A stretch of 64,000 nt of DNA from SZUA-370 sp034003955 (GCA_034003955.1 JAVEXO010000001.1:62001-126000), one strand, 5' to 3'. Counted from the first letter of the stretch, positions 1 to 8,807 are shown. The notes: generated from the letters alone by a model not told the origin. Numbers and translations are program-made.

Positions 1-513
1 TATGTAATAAAACTGTCGTCTAATTTGTACCTGGATATTTTTAGCACCCTGGATCATTATCCCATTAGAAAGCGTGACATCGACGAAAACGTCATACACT
101 ATATTGAAGAGTGCTCTCGTGACATACCCCTTGATAAAAGCATAAAGATGGAGATCAAGATCAAGGGTCAAGCGCGTGACGCTGAGCTTGAAGACCGGAC
201 CAGAAAGGGCATGAACAACTATTTTTCTTACATACAGTATGTGTATAAGAAAAAGAGTAAATCCACCATAAACACCTCGTTCTTGTACCTGCTTGTTTTT
301 GTTGTCTTAACGATGCTTACCCTCAGCGTCGAGGCATTAAACATTAAAATAAACATCATTCTTTTTAAAACCATACTGGAAGGTCTGTCTATTGGTTCCT
401 GGGTGTTTCTGTGGGAGTCAATCGCCGGAATCCTTATAAAGAATAAAGAGAATAGATACATGGTCAATATCTACAAGCGGCTCGCTACATGCCAATTGTT
501 TTTTGTATATTGA
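1..513 (+). CDS. Membrane protein, 5'-truncated, unrecognised
   Basis: The reading frame is open from base 1, so the N-terminus lies outside the window; a TTG at 25 is only an internal candidate start. The visible part has a charged soluble region of about 85 residues rich in Lys, Glu and Asp, then two hydrophobic segments (around residues 85-105 and 115-140 counted from the TTG), and ends in a short Lys/Arg-containing tail with an aromatic terminus (FFVY). This suggests a cytoplasmic domain followed by a two-helix membrane anchor. I do not recognise a family. The gene is noticeably more AT-rich in its codons (AAA, ATA, TTT) than its neighbours, which could mean foreign origin or low expression. 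A hairpin follows the stop codon. Confidence 0.55.
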   Translation, partial: YVIKLSSNLYLDIFSTLDHYPIRKRDIDENVIHYIEECSRDIPLDKSIKMEIKIKGQARDAELEDRTRKGMNNYFSYIQYVYKKKSKSTINTSFLYLLVFVVLTMLTLSVEALNIKINIILFKTILEGLSIGSWVFLWESIAGILIKNKENRYMVNIYKRLATCQLFFVY

Positions 514-526
514 GTAATACCTGTCA

Positions 527-559
527 AAGCCCCCGTCGTCATGTGAACGACAGGGGCTT
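527..559. terminator. Hairpin between convergent genes
   Basis: A 13-bp inverted repeat with one mismatch (527-539 against 547-559, AAGCCCC...GGGGCTT) sits between the stops of two convergent genes. There is no long T-tract on either side, so it may act as a bidirectional terminator or 3'-end protector. Confidence 0.5.
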
Positions 560-573
560 AAGCTAAAGGCTAC

Positions 574-1023
574 TTACCAGCGTCCGCCTCTGGGGTTTCC
601 TCTGCCCATCTGACCTGGGCCCATCTGTCCGGCGCGCATCTGATTGCCGCCCATGAAACCGGCGCCCGCCATCTCCGACAGATCATAGCTCTTGGAGCCA
701 AGAGTCAGCTTGCTTACCTGGAAGAAGTACGTGTTGGCAGCCAGGGGAACAGCCATCTCAAAGCCTTCCAGCCTTACGGTGGCACCTTCCTTGAGGCCGT
801 CTACGAAGCCATAGAGGGTCTGGGGCATGCGGATGTAGTATGTCTTGTCTTTTACTACCATTGCGGGGCGGCCCTGAACCAAGGCAAGCTTACCTTCTAT
901 GCTTGAGGCTGTAGGCTGTACCTGAGCCGATGGAGCCATTCCCGGCCCCCTGGTAAAACCTTGAGCAGATACAGCGCCTATAGCTGCAATGCCCACGATT
1001 AGTACTATCAGTGTTTTCTTCAT
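574..1023 (-). CDS. Small secreted protein with Met/Gly/Pro-rich tail
   Basis: The 149-residue product begins with a clear Sec signal peptide (MKKTLIVLIVGIAAIGAVSA, probable cleavage after AQG or VSA). The middle (about residues 40-110) alternates hydrophobic and polar residues as in a small beta-rich domain. The last 35 residues are dominated by Gly, Met, Gln, Pro and Arg in a near-repeat of GQMGPGQMGRG type, a disordered tail that might bind metal or nucleic acid. The ATG at 1023 has AAGGAG 7 bases upstream. A strong stem-loop lies in the leader at 1046-1064. I recognise no family; similar signal-peptide proteins with repeat tails occur in spirochaetes, but that is a general resemblance only. 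Confidence 0.7.
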   Translation of the reverse strand: MKKTLIVLIVGIAAIGAVSAQGFTRGPGMAPSAQVQPTASSIEGKLALVQGRPAMVVKDKTYYIRMPQTLYGFVDGLKEGATVRLEGFEMAVPLAANTYFFQVSKLTLGSKSYDLSEMAGAGFMGGNQMRAGQMGPGQMGRGNPRGGRW

Positions 1024-1045
1024 GCTAAACTCCTTAAAACAGTCT

Positions 1046-1064
1046 CACCGTCCAAGGGACGGTG
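1046..1064 (-). promoter_or_regulatory. Perfect stem-loop in 5' leader
   Basis: CACCGTCC-AAG-GGACGGTG is a perfect 8-bp stem with a 3-base loop, 23 bases upstream of the start codon of the secreted protein at 574-1023 and just before its ribosome binding site. It could stabilise the mRNA or act as a leader structure, or it could be a repressor operator. No riboswitch fold is recognisable. Confidence 0.4.
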
Positions 1065-1240
1065 GCCGTGTATTGCGGCATCTATATCTATGCATTAATC
1101 ATGCCAAGAGTCAGTGTTTTAATAAAATTTAGTTTAAATCTTGTATTATTACTTAACTGTAAAGGAATTAGAAAAGAAGAAAAAGAATTGAGAAAGGAAG
1201 GCGTTAAAAAAACAAGAGTGAAATGAGAAAGTATTGCTCA

Positions 1241-2674
1241 TTACGCGGAGTCGAGCAAGGGAAAAACTAACTCGAATCGCGTGCCAACACCATAGGTGCT
1301 CGCAACGTTTATGCTGCCACCCATTGCTTCTACGAACAGCTTGCAGATGGCTAGCCCAAAGCCTTTGCCCTGTTCTCCTCCCGTCCCAAGCGTCAGGAGT
1401 GTCAGGCCCGGTATGAAAAGCTTGTTCAGCTGATCAGGCTTCATGCCTGTGCCATGGTCATCTATGCATATGGTCAGGTTTTCTTCCCTGCCGTTCTTGT
1501 GTGTACGTTCCATGGAGAGCCTTATATCTGAACCCTTCCTGGAATACTTGATGGCATTGGACAGGAGGTTTCTGAAGACAGTGGCCAAGGCGCGACGATC
1601 GGCGCGAATGGTCAGGAAGCCTCGAGCCGTATATATCTCTGGAAAGGCCAGGCGAACGCCTTTCTCGGAGGCAATAGGGGCCATGTCGGCTATCGCTTCT
1701 GCAAGCACCTCGTCTACATGTACAGGTTCAGCCTGTAGCTTCGTCCTGCCCGATGCGCAGAGAGCCCATTCCAATAACGAGTCGAGGAGACCTGATATGC
1801 GTTCAAGCCCCTCGGCGAGGGTCTCTATGCTCTCACGCTTGGTGTTGAGGTCTCCCTTAAAATCGACAAGATGGCCTCTGACGTATTTTGTAGCGCTCCA
1901 GACAGGAGCCCGGAGATCGTGTCCAAGCACCGCTATGAGGGCGTCCTTTGTCTTTACAATCTCCGTTAATTCCTCATTGCGGTGCCTGAGTTCTACTTCA
2001 CGCGCCATCAGGTCATGCTCCACATTGACGGATGATAAAAGAAAGTATCCAAACAAATTGAAAAATGCCACGAATAGAGCCATAAGATACTCTAGGCTGC
2101 CCATGGACCCTGACTGGGCTATGCTTATTGGAACCCTGCTCAATACCGCGCTTATGGCACGAATGATGCCTACAAGGCTCAAACAGGCAAAATAGATGGT
2201 GGTGTAGGCGCTTATCCCTTTGAACTCCTTGCCGGGATTACGCACGATGCCTAAGGAGATGGCGCCTGCCAGTATTCCCATAGAGCCCGAATAGACAAGC
2301 ACCCGCAAGCCTATAGGGGCGTCTCCGAGTGCGAACCATAGTATGGCGCTCAGGGGAATGATGGCATACGACCAGAGAGGAAAACTCTTTCTATGCTTGA
2401 AAAGCCATATAGAGTGACCCATGACAAGGATGCCGGCGAACAAGGCCGTATTGGCTATGACCAGGACATCGTAGTCGAGGCCCATAGATTGAGCGGTGAC
2501 GCAGACCCCGCCCGTCGCCAGCAAGCACTGTCCGAGTATCCATAGTTTGGCACCAGGGAAGGAGCGGTGAAAGAGGTGCAAGAGCAGCGAGAGGAGGGCG
2601 CTACCCAGGTACACGGCCGACAAGGCAAAGGTGAGTGTTGGTATACTGAACGATTCTGAAGCTAACGTTTGCAT
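1241..2674 (-). CDS. Membrane sensor histidine kinase
   Basis: The 477-residue protein has about seven hydrophobic segments in residues 12-215, resembling a 7TM-type or histidine-kinase N-terminal membrane sensor, then a short coiled coil (220-243). The HisKA domain follows with the phospho-acceptor His252 in GHDLRAP. The ATPase region carries an N box (FRNLLSNAIKYS), a G1 box (DDHGTGM) and a G2 box (GKGFGLAICK), so it looks catalytically intact. No receiver domain is attached and no response regulator is adjacent, so it is an orphan kinase here; the receiver-phosphatase at 3911-5545 is a possible partner. The ATG at 2674 has no Shine-Dalgarno but a TATAGT hexamer lies about 15 bases upstream, which would allow a nearly leaderless mRNA. 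Confidence 0.88.
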   Translation of the reverse strand: MQTLASESFSIPTLTFALSAVYLGSALLSLLLHLFHRSFPGAKLWILGQCLLATGGVCVTAQSMGLDYDVLVIANTALFAGILVMGHSIWLFKHRKSFPLWSYAIIPLSAILWFALGDAPIGLRVLVYSGSMGILAGAISLGIVRNPGKEFKGISAYTTIYFACLSLVGIIRAISAVLSRVPISIAQSGSMGSLEYLMALFVAFFNLFGYFLLSSVNVEHDLMAREVELRHRNEELTEIVKTKDALIAVLGHDLRAPVWSATKYVRGHLVDFKGDLNTKRESIETLAEGLERISGLLDSLLEWALCASGRTKLQAEPVHVDEVLAEAIADMAPIASEKGVRLAFPEIYTARGFLTIRADRRALATVFRNLLSNAIKYSRKGSDIRLSMERTHKNGREENLTICIDDHGTGMKPDQLNKLFIPGLTLLTLGTGGEQGKGFGLAICKLFVEAMGGSINVASTYGVGTRFELVFPLLDSA

Positions 2675-2734
2675 ATACTGTCTCGACTATAATGTGTGCT
2701 TGGGAAAATTTCTTAAAAAACGTCGATTTTTTTA

Positions 2735-3655
2735 TTACTCATTGAGCCGTTCTTCATTGAGTCCGTACTGTTCATCGTGTTCCCCGCTTCCTGCCGGTTC
2801 TACGTGCACCACTATATCATACACGCCTTCTATCCTGTCTTTGATGGCCTGTTCTACAGCCTGGGCAATATCGTGCCCCTCGCGCACCGTCTTGTTGCCG
2901 TCTATCTCTATGTCCAGGTCAATGTCGTACAGGGAGGCCAGCCTCCGCACCCTGGCTCTGTGAGGGTTTGTGGAACCAGGAACAGAATTGGCTGCCTCGA
3001 AGACCTTGTGGTACAGGGCCGGGTCGGCCTTACCGTCCATGATCTCGTCGTTTGCCTCCCTGAATATACCCAGAGATGACTTCATGACCCAAGCACCCAC
3101 GAACAGGGCGACTATGGAGTCTGCTATTGGCGCGTTAAGTCCCGTAGACAATACCAAACCCACGAACACGCTTGCCGATATGATGACGTCGTTTCTCATG
3201 TTCTTGGCATTTGCCAAAAGGAGCGATGAGTTTGCCTTCTTGCCGGCTGTCTGCTGAATCCATGCCAAGGCGAGCTTGCCACAGATTGAGGCAAGGGTAA
3301 CCCAGAGAGCGATTGCTCCGGGGATTGGTCTGTCGGTGCCTGCCAGAAGTGACTGTATCGTGGAGAGGAATAGCTGGGCTCCCGCGAAGAATATGATGAA
3401 GGCCAGGATGGTCGTAGCCGTTGTCTCGGCTCTGGCATGGCCATAGGGATGCTCCCTGTCTGATGGCTTGCAGGCTATGGATACGGCTACCAGGGCTATT
3501 ATGGAAATGACAACGTCTGTAGACGAATCTATGCCATCACCTACTACAGCAAGAGAACCTGCCAGGAAGCCTGCGGTTAACTTTGCGACAGCCAGGATAG
3601 CGTTTCCTATGAGACTGAGACTGGCAGCACGCCTGACGACAGAATTCCTATCCAT
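2735..3655 (-). CDS. Cation diffusion facilitator metal exporter
   Basis: A 306-residue CDF family transporter: six predicted membrane helices in residues 12-205 and a cytoplasmic ferredoxin-like C-terminal domain. It would export a divalent metal in exchange for protons. Comparison with E. coli FieF/YiiP is direct: the transport-site pair in helix 2 is present as Asp43/Asp47 (DSSTD), and the HPYGHARAE loop is conserved, but the helix-5 His of the zinc transporters (His153 in YiiP) is Asn152 here, with Asp156 kept. Loss of that His usually goes with a change in metal selectivity, for example towards Mn or Fe, which is inference. The C-terminal region ends in an acidic tail (GSGEHDEQYG). Downstream of its own start lie about 100 bases before the 44-residue ORF on the other strand. 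Confidence 0.9.
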   Translation of the reverse strand: MDRNSVVRRAASLSLIGNAILAVAKLTAGFLAGSLAVVGDGIDSSTDVVISIIALVAVSIACKPSDREHPYGHARAETTATTILAFIIFFAGAQLFLSTIQSLLAGTDRPIPGAIALWVTLASICGKLALAWIQQTAGKKANSSLLLANAKNMRNDVIISASVFVGLVLSTGLNAPIADSIVALFVGAWVMKSSLGIFREANDEIMDGKADPALYHKVFEAANSVPGSTNPHRARVRRLASLYDIDLDIEIDGNKTVREGHDIAQAVEQAIKDRIEGVYDIVVHVEPAGSGEHDEQYGLNEERLNE

Positions 3656-3763
3656 GCGTATACTATAGCCATTGCCCTGGTATCAATCAATGAAGGTAGA
3701 CTAGGAGAAAGCCTTGCCTTAGGTTAGGATGCACGGGTACCTTTAATGCAGGGAGAATGAACT

Positions 3764-3898
3764 ATGACCTTTAAGCTTGACGGAGCAAAGTTCCCGTCGT
3801 TAGATGAGCTTGTAGAAGCGCTATACCCCATGTATGCCGACACGATGTCTGAGAGTGAATTCAGGAAGTATGCAGAAGAACATGCCGAAAAAAGCTAG
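3764..3898 (+). CDS. 44-residue conserved-looking small protein
   Basis: ATG at 3764, stop TAG at 3896. The 44-residue product starts MTFKLDGAKFPSLDELVEAL, is acidic, Tyr-containing and predicted helical, with no signal peptide. GGGAGAA lies about 7 bases before the ATG. The stop is 12 bases from the start of the receiver-phosphatase gene, so the two are almost certainly one transcript. No known domain is recognised. The tight coupling suggests an accessory or adaptor of the phosphatase, which is inference. Confidence 0.6.
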   Translation: MTFKLDGAKFPSLDELVEALYPMYADTMSESEFRKYAEEHAEKS

Positions 3899-3910
3899 GG
3901 TTAGAGGGCA

Positions 3911-5545
3911 ATGAGCGACCGCCTCGATGATGTACGTGCGCGTTTTAGGCATGAAGCCAGAACAATACTCAACCATGTGGTAGGTTTCGGTGAATTGCTT
4001 GCCGGAGACTCCGCACCATCATCGAAGAAGATAATAAACAAAACATTACATGAGATAGGCAAGGCCTCTTTGGCTCTCAGGCAGCCGGTTCTTGAGTACG
4101 TTGCATCGGTTATAGAGGGCGACGAGCCCTCAGACGCTCTCCGAAGACAGGTGTACGACCGTATCTATGACCTGGTGTCTCTCGTGCAGGTTGCCAGGAG
4201 GGATGCCCCCAAGGGTGATCCCCTGCTCGGTGATGTTCACAAGGTTCATGATGCCGCCAACGCCCTGGCCGATCTCTTCGATGGTACCGCGCCTATAATA
4301 GCATCGCATGCCGATGGTGTTGCCCTGAGTCGAGCCGCGGGTCATGCATCTTCTACAGTAGGCAAGAAGCGCATATCAGGCCGCATCCTGGTCGTCGATG
4401 ATGATTCGTTCAACAGGGAAATTCTTTTTAGGCATCTTGAGCGGCAAGGCCATGTTGTCTGCCAGGCCTCAAGCGGCAGGGATGCGTTTGCCATATTGTC
4501 AGAGGCGCCGTTTGATATCATCGTCCTGGACGTGATGATGCCTGGTATGAATGGTTTCCAGTTTCTGGAGGCGGTGCGTGAGGATGAGAGGCTGAGCGGC
4601 CTGTCTACCATAGTAGTCTCAGCCCTCGATGACCCCGAATCAATGGCACGTTGCATAGAATTGGGCGCGGAGGATTATCTACCTCGTGACTTTGATCCCG
4701 TCATACTCAAGGCGCGCATCGATAGTGTTTTAGAGAAGAAAGAGTATAAGAGAAGAAACGATGAGGCCCTGCAACGTCTCGTAGAGACCCAGGCACGCCT
4801 GGCGGCAGAATTGCGAGAGGCAGCGTTCTATGTGCGAAGCCTCCTTCCCAAGCGGCTCCGCTGGCAGGGAGTCTCGGCTGACTGGGAATTCATACCCTCT
4901 CTCAGCCTGGGCGGTGACTGTTTCTATTATTACAAGATAGATGAACAGCGGCTGGCACTGTACCTCCTCGATGTCAGCGGCCACGGTATACAGGCTGCCC
5001 TCTTATCGGCGACCATCATGAACATGCTTCGGGGCCTGTCTCTGGGTGGCGTCGACTATGGCTCGCCTAGCTCCGTCCTGTCGAGGCTTAACCGCTCCTT
5101 CCGTATGGAAGATCAGAACAACATGTACTTCACCATATGGTACGGAGTGTATGACGCCTCTACCAAGGTTCTTCGTTATGCAGGAGCCGGTAGCCCTCCT
5201 GCCGTCCTCATAGGACCAGACGGCGTAGTCATGGAGCTGGCGGGAGATGGTCCTGTCATAGGGGTAGACGAAACGGCTGTTTTTGGCAATTTTGACCAGA
5301 CTATCGATACAGGCTCCAACTTGTACCTGTTTAGCGACGGTCTATTCGAGGTCAGGACAAAGGCGGACACCATCCTTGAATGGTCAGAGTTTATTAAGCT
5401 CCTCGAGGCCCACCATAAGGAATGCGCAGTGTCCCCTGCCTGCCTGTCTCCCATAAACCGCATCGTAGAATCAATACGTAAGCTATCTTCAAAGCCGCTC
5501 TTCGACGATGACGTATCGATAGTCGAGTTTGCCTTCGACGTCTGA
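3911..5545 (+). CDS. Receiver-PP2C (RsbU/SpoIIE-type) phosphatase
   Basis: The 544-residue protein has three parts. Residues 1-130 contain a HisKA-like helix (RHEARTILNHVVGFGELL, His14 in the H-box position) and a second helical stretch, without any ATPase domain. Residues 158-275 are a receiver domain with the acidic pair in VVDDD and phospho-acceptor Asp207 (VLDVMMPGMNG). After a coiled coil (about 275-310) comes a PP2C/SpoIIE Ser/Thr phosphatase domain with metal-binding GGD (about 334-336) and DVSGHG. Such proteins usually dephosphorylate a STAS-type anti-anti-sigma factor; a STAS protein is encoded at 25751-26302, but a link is only inference. AGAGG precedes the ATG. Confidence 0.88.
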   Translation: MSDRLDDVRARFRHEARTILNHVVGFGELLAGDSAPSSKKIINKTLHEIGKASLALRQPVLEYVASVIEGDEPSDALRRQVYDRIYDLVSLVQVARRDAPKGDPLLGDVHKVHDAANALADLFDGTAPIIASHADGVALSRAAGHASSTVGKKRISGRILVVDDDSFNREILFRHLERQGHVVCQASSGRDAFAILSEAPFDIIVLDVMMPGMNGFQFLEAVREDERLSGLSTIVVSALDDPESMARCIELGAEDYLPRDFDPVILKARIDSVLEKKEYKRRNDEALQRLVETQARLAAELREAAFYVRSLLPKRLRWQGVSADWEFIPSLSLGGDCFYYYKIDEQRLALYLLDVSGHGIQAALLSATIMNMLRGLSLGGVDYGSPSSVLSRLNRSFRMEDQNNMYFTIWYGVYDASTKVLRYAGAGSPPAVLIGPDGVVMELAGDGPVIGVDETAVFGNFDQTIDTGSNLYLFSDGLFEVRTKADTILEWSEFIKLLEAHHKECAVSPACLSPINRIVESIRKLSSKPLFDDDVSIVEFAFDV

Positions 5546-5573
5546 GCGGCTCTTCTGTCTCTTTGGCCCCTTG

Positions 5574-6695
5574 CTAGCCCAGTTCCACTATCCTCGAATG
5601 CGTTAAGGCCTCGGCGCCGTTCTCTGTTATGAGGATGTCGTCCTCAAGCCTGACACCGCCTGCCTGCACGTCATAGAGTCCTGGTTCTATGGTGATTATG
5701 TGTCCCGGTGCCAGCACCCAGGCATTGTCTTCCCTGCTCCTGACGGCGGGGGCCTCATGAGCCTCAAGTCCCACGCCATGACCGAGGCCGTGGGGCATGA
5801 TATAGCCCTTCTCCGAGAAGATGGCGTCTACAAGGAGGGCAATATCCCGGGTCTTGACGCCGGGTTTGCAGGCGGCTATGGCCTCGCGGTGGGTCTTCCT
5901 CACAAGGCCTATCATCTCCGCTCGTTTGCCGTCTACCCTGCCTTTGACAAAGGTCATAGTCACGTCTGAGGTGTAGCCCTTGTAGGACAGCCCAAAGTCG
6001 AGTATCGACATGCCTTCTGAGGCGAATGCCGCCGCCGTGTACGCCGGGAAGGCATGTATGCCAAAGCTACGGCTTGGCCCGGCGGCCAGGGTGTCGAAAC
6101 CGGTAGACTCACAGCCCTGCTCGCGTAAGAACCGCTCAATGAATAGAGCAAGATCTGTTTCTGTCTTGAGGCTACCATCCCTGACTCCTGCCTCTATGCT
6201 GTCCATAGCCCGGTCGGTGATGGCCGAGACCGTTCTGTAGATGGCTATCTCATCTGCATCCTTGACCGCCCTCATCGCCATGGCCATGCTGGAACAGCCA
6301 TCTTCTATGCAACGAAAGTCATGGTCCGGGCAGCCTTCGACGTAATCTATGTACATGGGGTAGGGCGTAACAGATGGTAGGTCTATGAGGGACCCTGATT
6401 CTACGCCAAGCCGTTCTACTGCCCCGGCTAGAGCGGCGAAGGGGCTGCGTTTGAAGTCTGTGTAGGCTACGACATCTTCTATACATGCCATGGAGGCAGC
6501 CATGTTGACATCCCATGGTACGAGGAGAGAACGGCCATCGGCCGCTATGAAAAGAAGGGCATCGCCAGGATGGCCGGAGAAATAGCGTATTGAAGGGTCT
6601 CGACGGCCTTCCGCATCCTCAAACAGGGCCAGTGCGACGTTTTCAGATGCCAGTTTGGTGGCTAAGGCGTGTCGGCGTCTTTTGTAAGTATCCAT
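5574..6695 (-). CDS. M24 family metallopeptidase (Xaa-Pro aminopeptidase-like)
   Basis: A 373-residue two-domain creatinase/aminopeptidase-P type enzyme that would remove N-terminal residues from Pro-containing peptides in the cytoplasm. The N-terminal non-catalytic domain spans about 1-150. The catalytic pita-bread domain keeps the metal ligands: Asp in LDFGLSYKGY, Asp in TSDVTMTF, His in HGLGHGVGLEAHEAP, Glu in TIEPGLY and Glu in RLEDDILITENG. The length matches bacterial PepQ/YpdF-like enzymes. GGGAGG stands 4 bases before the ATG. It is followed by the HEAT-like gene on the same strand upstream, with 28 bases between. Exact substrate specificity (aminopeptidase or dipeptidase) cannot be told. 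Confidence 0.88.
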   Translation of the reverse strand: MDTYKRRRHALATKLASENVALALFEDAEGRRDPSIRYFSGHPGDALLFIAADGRSLLVPWDVNMAASMACIEDVVAYTDFKRSPFAALAGAVERLGVESGSLIDLPSVTPYPMYIDYVEGCPDHDFRCIEDGCSSMAMAMRAVKDADEIAIYRTVSAITDRAMDSIEAGVRDGSLKTETDLALFIERFLREQGCESTGFDTLAAGPSRSFGIHAFPAYTAAAFASEGMSILDFGLSYKGYTSDVTMTFVKGRVDGKRAEMIGLVRKTHREAIAACKPGVKTRDIALLVDAIFSEKGYIMPHGLGHGVGLEAHEAPAVRSREDNAWVLAPGHIITIEPGLYDVQAGGVRLEDDILITENGAEALTHSRIVELG

Positions 6696-6723
6696 GGTAC
6701 CTCCCGAGAGTCAGATCTGAGGC

Positions 6724-7893
6724 TTATTGTAAGGCTTTCTGGGCTGCCGTGGCGAGGGTCAGGATGCTGCCTGACCATCCAGAATTGATCAATACGGTTT
6801 GAATGGCCCTGGATAGTTCCTTGCCGGCATGTATGGCTGCGTTTTGCAAGGCAGCCTTCATGAGTGCGTTACGCGCCTCATCGACCAGGCCTGCCTTCTG
6901 CTTGGCATCAAGATCCAGTATGATGTTCTGGAGAGCCAGCGCAGCGGGAGTACTCTTGTCTGCTCCAAGTGCCTTGAGGGCCACGAGTCTCTCGTCGAAG
7001 GCTCCTATGGCGTAGGCTTCGGCCATGTTTTCGGCCGCGCCGCCGTCTCCCTTGCCCGCGCTGGCCAGGGCGTTCATGGCCTTGACCCTGAGTTCAGACA
7101 GCTGGTTCATCTCTATCTTGTTTCGGGGCGAGAAGGCTATACCGCGGGCAAGGGCCAGCTCTGATACACGTTTCTTGGCCTCGCCTGGGGCCGACGAGCG
7201 TAGTTCCAGCTCCAGGGCTCGTATCATCCTGGCGGGTGACTCTGTAGACAGAATGGCACCAACCGCCTCGCTGGGGTCGTCAAGTATCAGGGACAGGCTC
7301 TGTGTGGCCTGGTCTCTCGTTCGCTTTGAGTACCAGCCTTCGCTGGCAAAGAATAGAGGCGCGAATCCCAGTGGAGAGCGCATACGTTCGAGGGCTATGA
7401 CGCAACCATAGGCTATCTTCTCGCCGTATTCCGGATCGCTCGTAGGCTGGTTATTAAGGTCACGGAGTAACAGTGCTATGCGTTCTGCATATTCTACGGC
7501 GCGCATGGTGCCGAGCGCTATGAGAGCCTCGGCCTTGGTGAGTGGATCCTGAGAATCATCGACCACCCTCATCACCGATATGGCTGCGTTGGTATATCGA
7601 GCCTGTCCGAGAGAGGATACGAGTACCTGTGTCAGTCTCTCGTATGTCTCGCGATCGGAGCCTGGTCGTATGGAGCTACGTATACCGAGGCTCCAGTCGA
7701 GGGCGTCGGCCAGGTAGGGCAGCACCTCGGGGTCGACTAAGGCGGCGGCCACCTGGGCTGCCGCATACTTCTGCTGAACCGTCTCGGCTTCCTGCAGTAT
7801 CAGGCCGTATACCCTACCTGATTCACTCGAGAAACCGGGCAGGCAGGCTAGGGTCAAGGCAGATATCAGCATAGAGAACTTAAGAGCCTTCAT
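6724..7893 (-). CDS. Exported HEAT-repeat-like protein
   Basis: The 389-residue product starts with a signal peptide (MKALKFSMLISALTLACLPGF, cleavage near FSS). The mature part is a chain of Ala/Leu-rich helical pairs with recurring AxxALxxM and LGTMRA-like units, consistent with HEAT or armadillo-type repeats that serve as protein-binding scaffolds. A longer reading with ATG at 7923 would overlap the upstream gene's stop as ATGA, but that start has no Shine-Dalgarno, whereas AAGGA lies 5 bases before the ATG at 7893. It probably forms an operon with the lipoprotein gene upstream, and both would act in the periplasm. No enzyme motif is visible and the function is unknown. Confidence 0.75.
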   Translation of the reverse strand: MKALKFSMLISALTLACLPGFSSESGRVYGLILQEAETVQQKYAAAQVAAALVDPEVLPYLADALDWSLGIRSSIRPGSDRETYERLTQVLVSSLGQARYTNAAISVMRVVDDSQDPLTKAEALIALGTMRAVEYAERIALLLRDLNNQPTSDPEYGEKIAYGCVIALERMRSPLGFAPLFFASEGWYSKRTRDQATQSLSLILDDPSEAVGAILSTESPARMIRALELELRSSAPGEAKKRVSELALARGIAFSPRNKIEMNQLSELRVKAMNALASAGKGDGGAAENMAEAYAIGAFDERLVALKALGADKSTPAALALQNIILDLDAKQKAGLVDEARNALMKAALQNAAIHAGKELSRAIQTVLINSGWSGSILTLATAAQKALQ

Positions 7894-7919
7894 TGTATTC
7901 CTTCTTGTATTGCTTGATG

Positions 7920-8807
7920 TCATTGATAGTAGATGATAGTTCTTGTATCTGTACGGTAGGCGTTTTCATAGACTATTGTTTCTCGTACACGCCCCCCCGA
8001 ATCGGCAAGCGTCTTTTTTATGAGAGCGCCATCTGGTGAATAAAAAAAATCAAGCCGGCGTTCCAGTCGGCCGTCGGCCCTGTAGGCACGTTCTTGACCC
8101 ACGCGGTTCCCTACAAGGTCGTCAATGAGTGTGTATTCTGTTCTGCCGTCATGTCCCCCCGCGGCATTGAAATAGTCTAGCCTCATGAGAGCGCCATCAT
8201 GCCTATAGAGGTACTCGATACGACCCTTGTCTATCCCTGAGCCATCGAACAGTCTGGCCGTCTTCAGGATTTCTCCATCATAGACATAGTCGGTACGCGC
8301 CTGTAGTGCGTCGGCTCCAGAGTACACGCGCCAGGATAGTTTCCTGCCATGATCCCAGGTCCACTTTGATACCGATTGGGTCTGGTTCCTGGCGTCAAGA
8401 ATCGTCTCCTCTATGAGTTTGCCATCTTCGTCGTATAGATACACGTCGGTGGATACTATGAGACCGTTTGTTCCAAATGTTGTCTTGGATGTCAGTCTGT
8501 CATCGCTGTATGCATAGACAATACGTTCAACAATCCTTGATGAGGATGGTTTCTGTGTCACGATGGATACGAGCCTGGAATACTCGTCCTCATACGTGTA
8601 TGAGACCACCTTGTCGATCATGCCGTCCGCGAAAGATATAGTTTCCTTTGCGACAAGCGGAGTCTTGAACTCCTCGATACGCTCCATGCGAACAGGATTG
8701 TTATCTGCTGCGTTTAGCGGCTCCTTGCCAGAACTCAGGGCTGGCTCTGGCTGGCTGGCGCAGGAGGCTACTAGCAAGGCGGCTGCTATAGGCCATAGTC
8801 GCTTCAA
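7920..8807 (-). CDS. Lipoprotein with YD-like repeats (TTG start)
   Basis: I place the start at a TTG (8807) because AAGGAG lies 6 bases upstream and translation from there gives a proper lipoprotein signal (KRLWPIAAALLVASC, lipobox LVASC, Cys16). A longer ATG frame from 8849 lacks these. The 295-residue product contains about eight degenerate repeats of the form Y.YD..G.L...T.FD..G, as in YD/RHS-like or YwqK-like beta repeats: YTYEDEYSRLVS, YLYDEDGKLIEE, YVYDGEILKTA, YLYRHDGALMRL, FFYSPDGALIKK. Such lipoproteins are usually surface or periplasmic with unknown ligand. The next gene downstream is the HEAT-like exported protein. Confidence 0.75.
   Translation of the reverse strand: MKRLWPIAAALLVASCASQPEPALSSGKEPLNAADNNPVRMERIEEFKTPLVAKETISFADGMIDKVVSYTYEDEYSRLVSIVTQKPSSSRIVERIVYAYSDDRLTSKTTFGTNGLIVSTDVYLYDEDGKLIEETILDARNQTQSVSKWTWDHGRKLSWRVYSGADALQARTDYVYDGEILKTARLFDGSGIDKGRIEYLYRHDGALMRLDYFNAAGGHDGRTEYTLIDDLVGNRVGQERAYRADGRLERRLDFFYSPDGALIKKTLADSGGRVRETIVYENAYRTDTRTIIYYQ

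Noticed and set aside
1443..2195. 250-codon plus-strand ORF
   Set aside because: It lies antisense to the histidine kinase gene, has Ser/Arg-rich composition typical of a shadow frame and no ribosome binding site.
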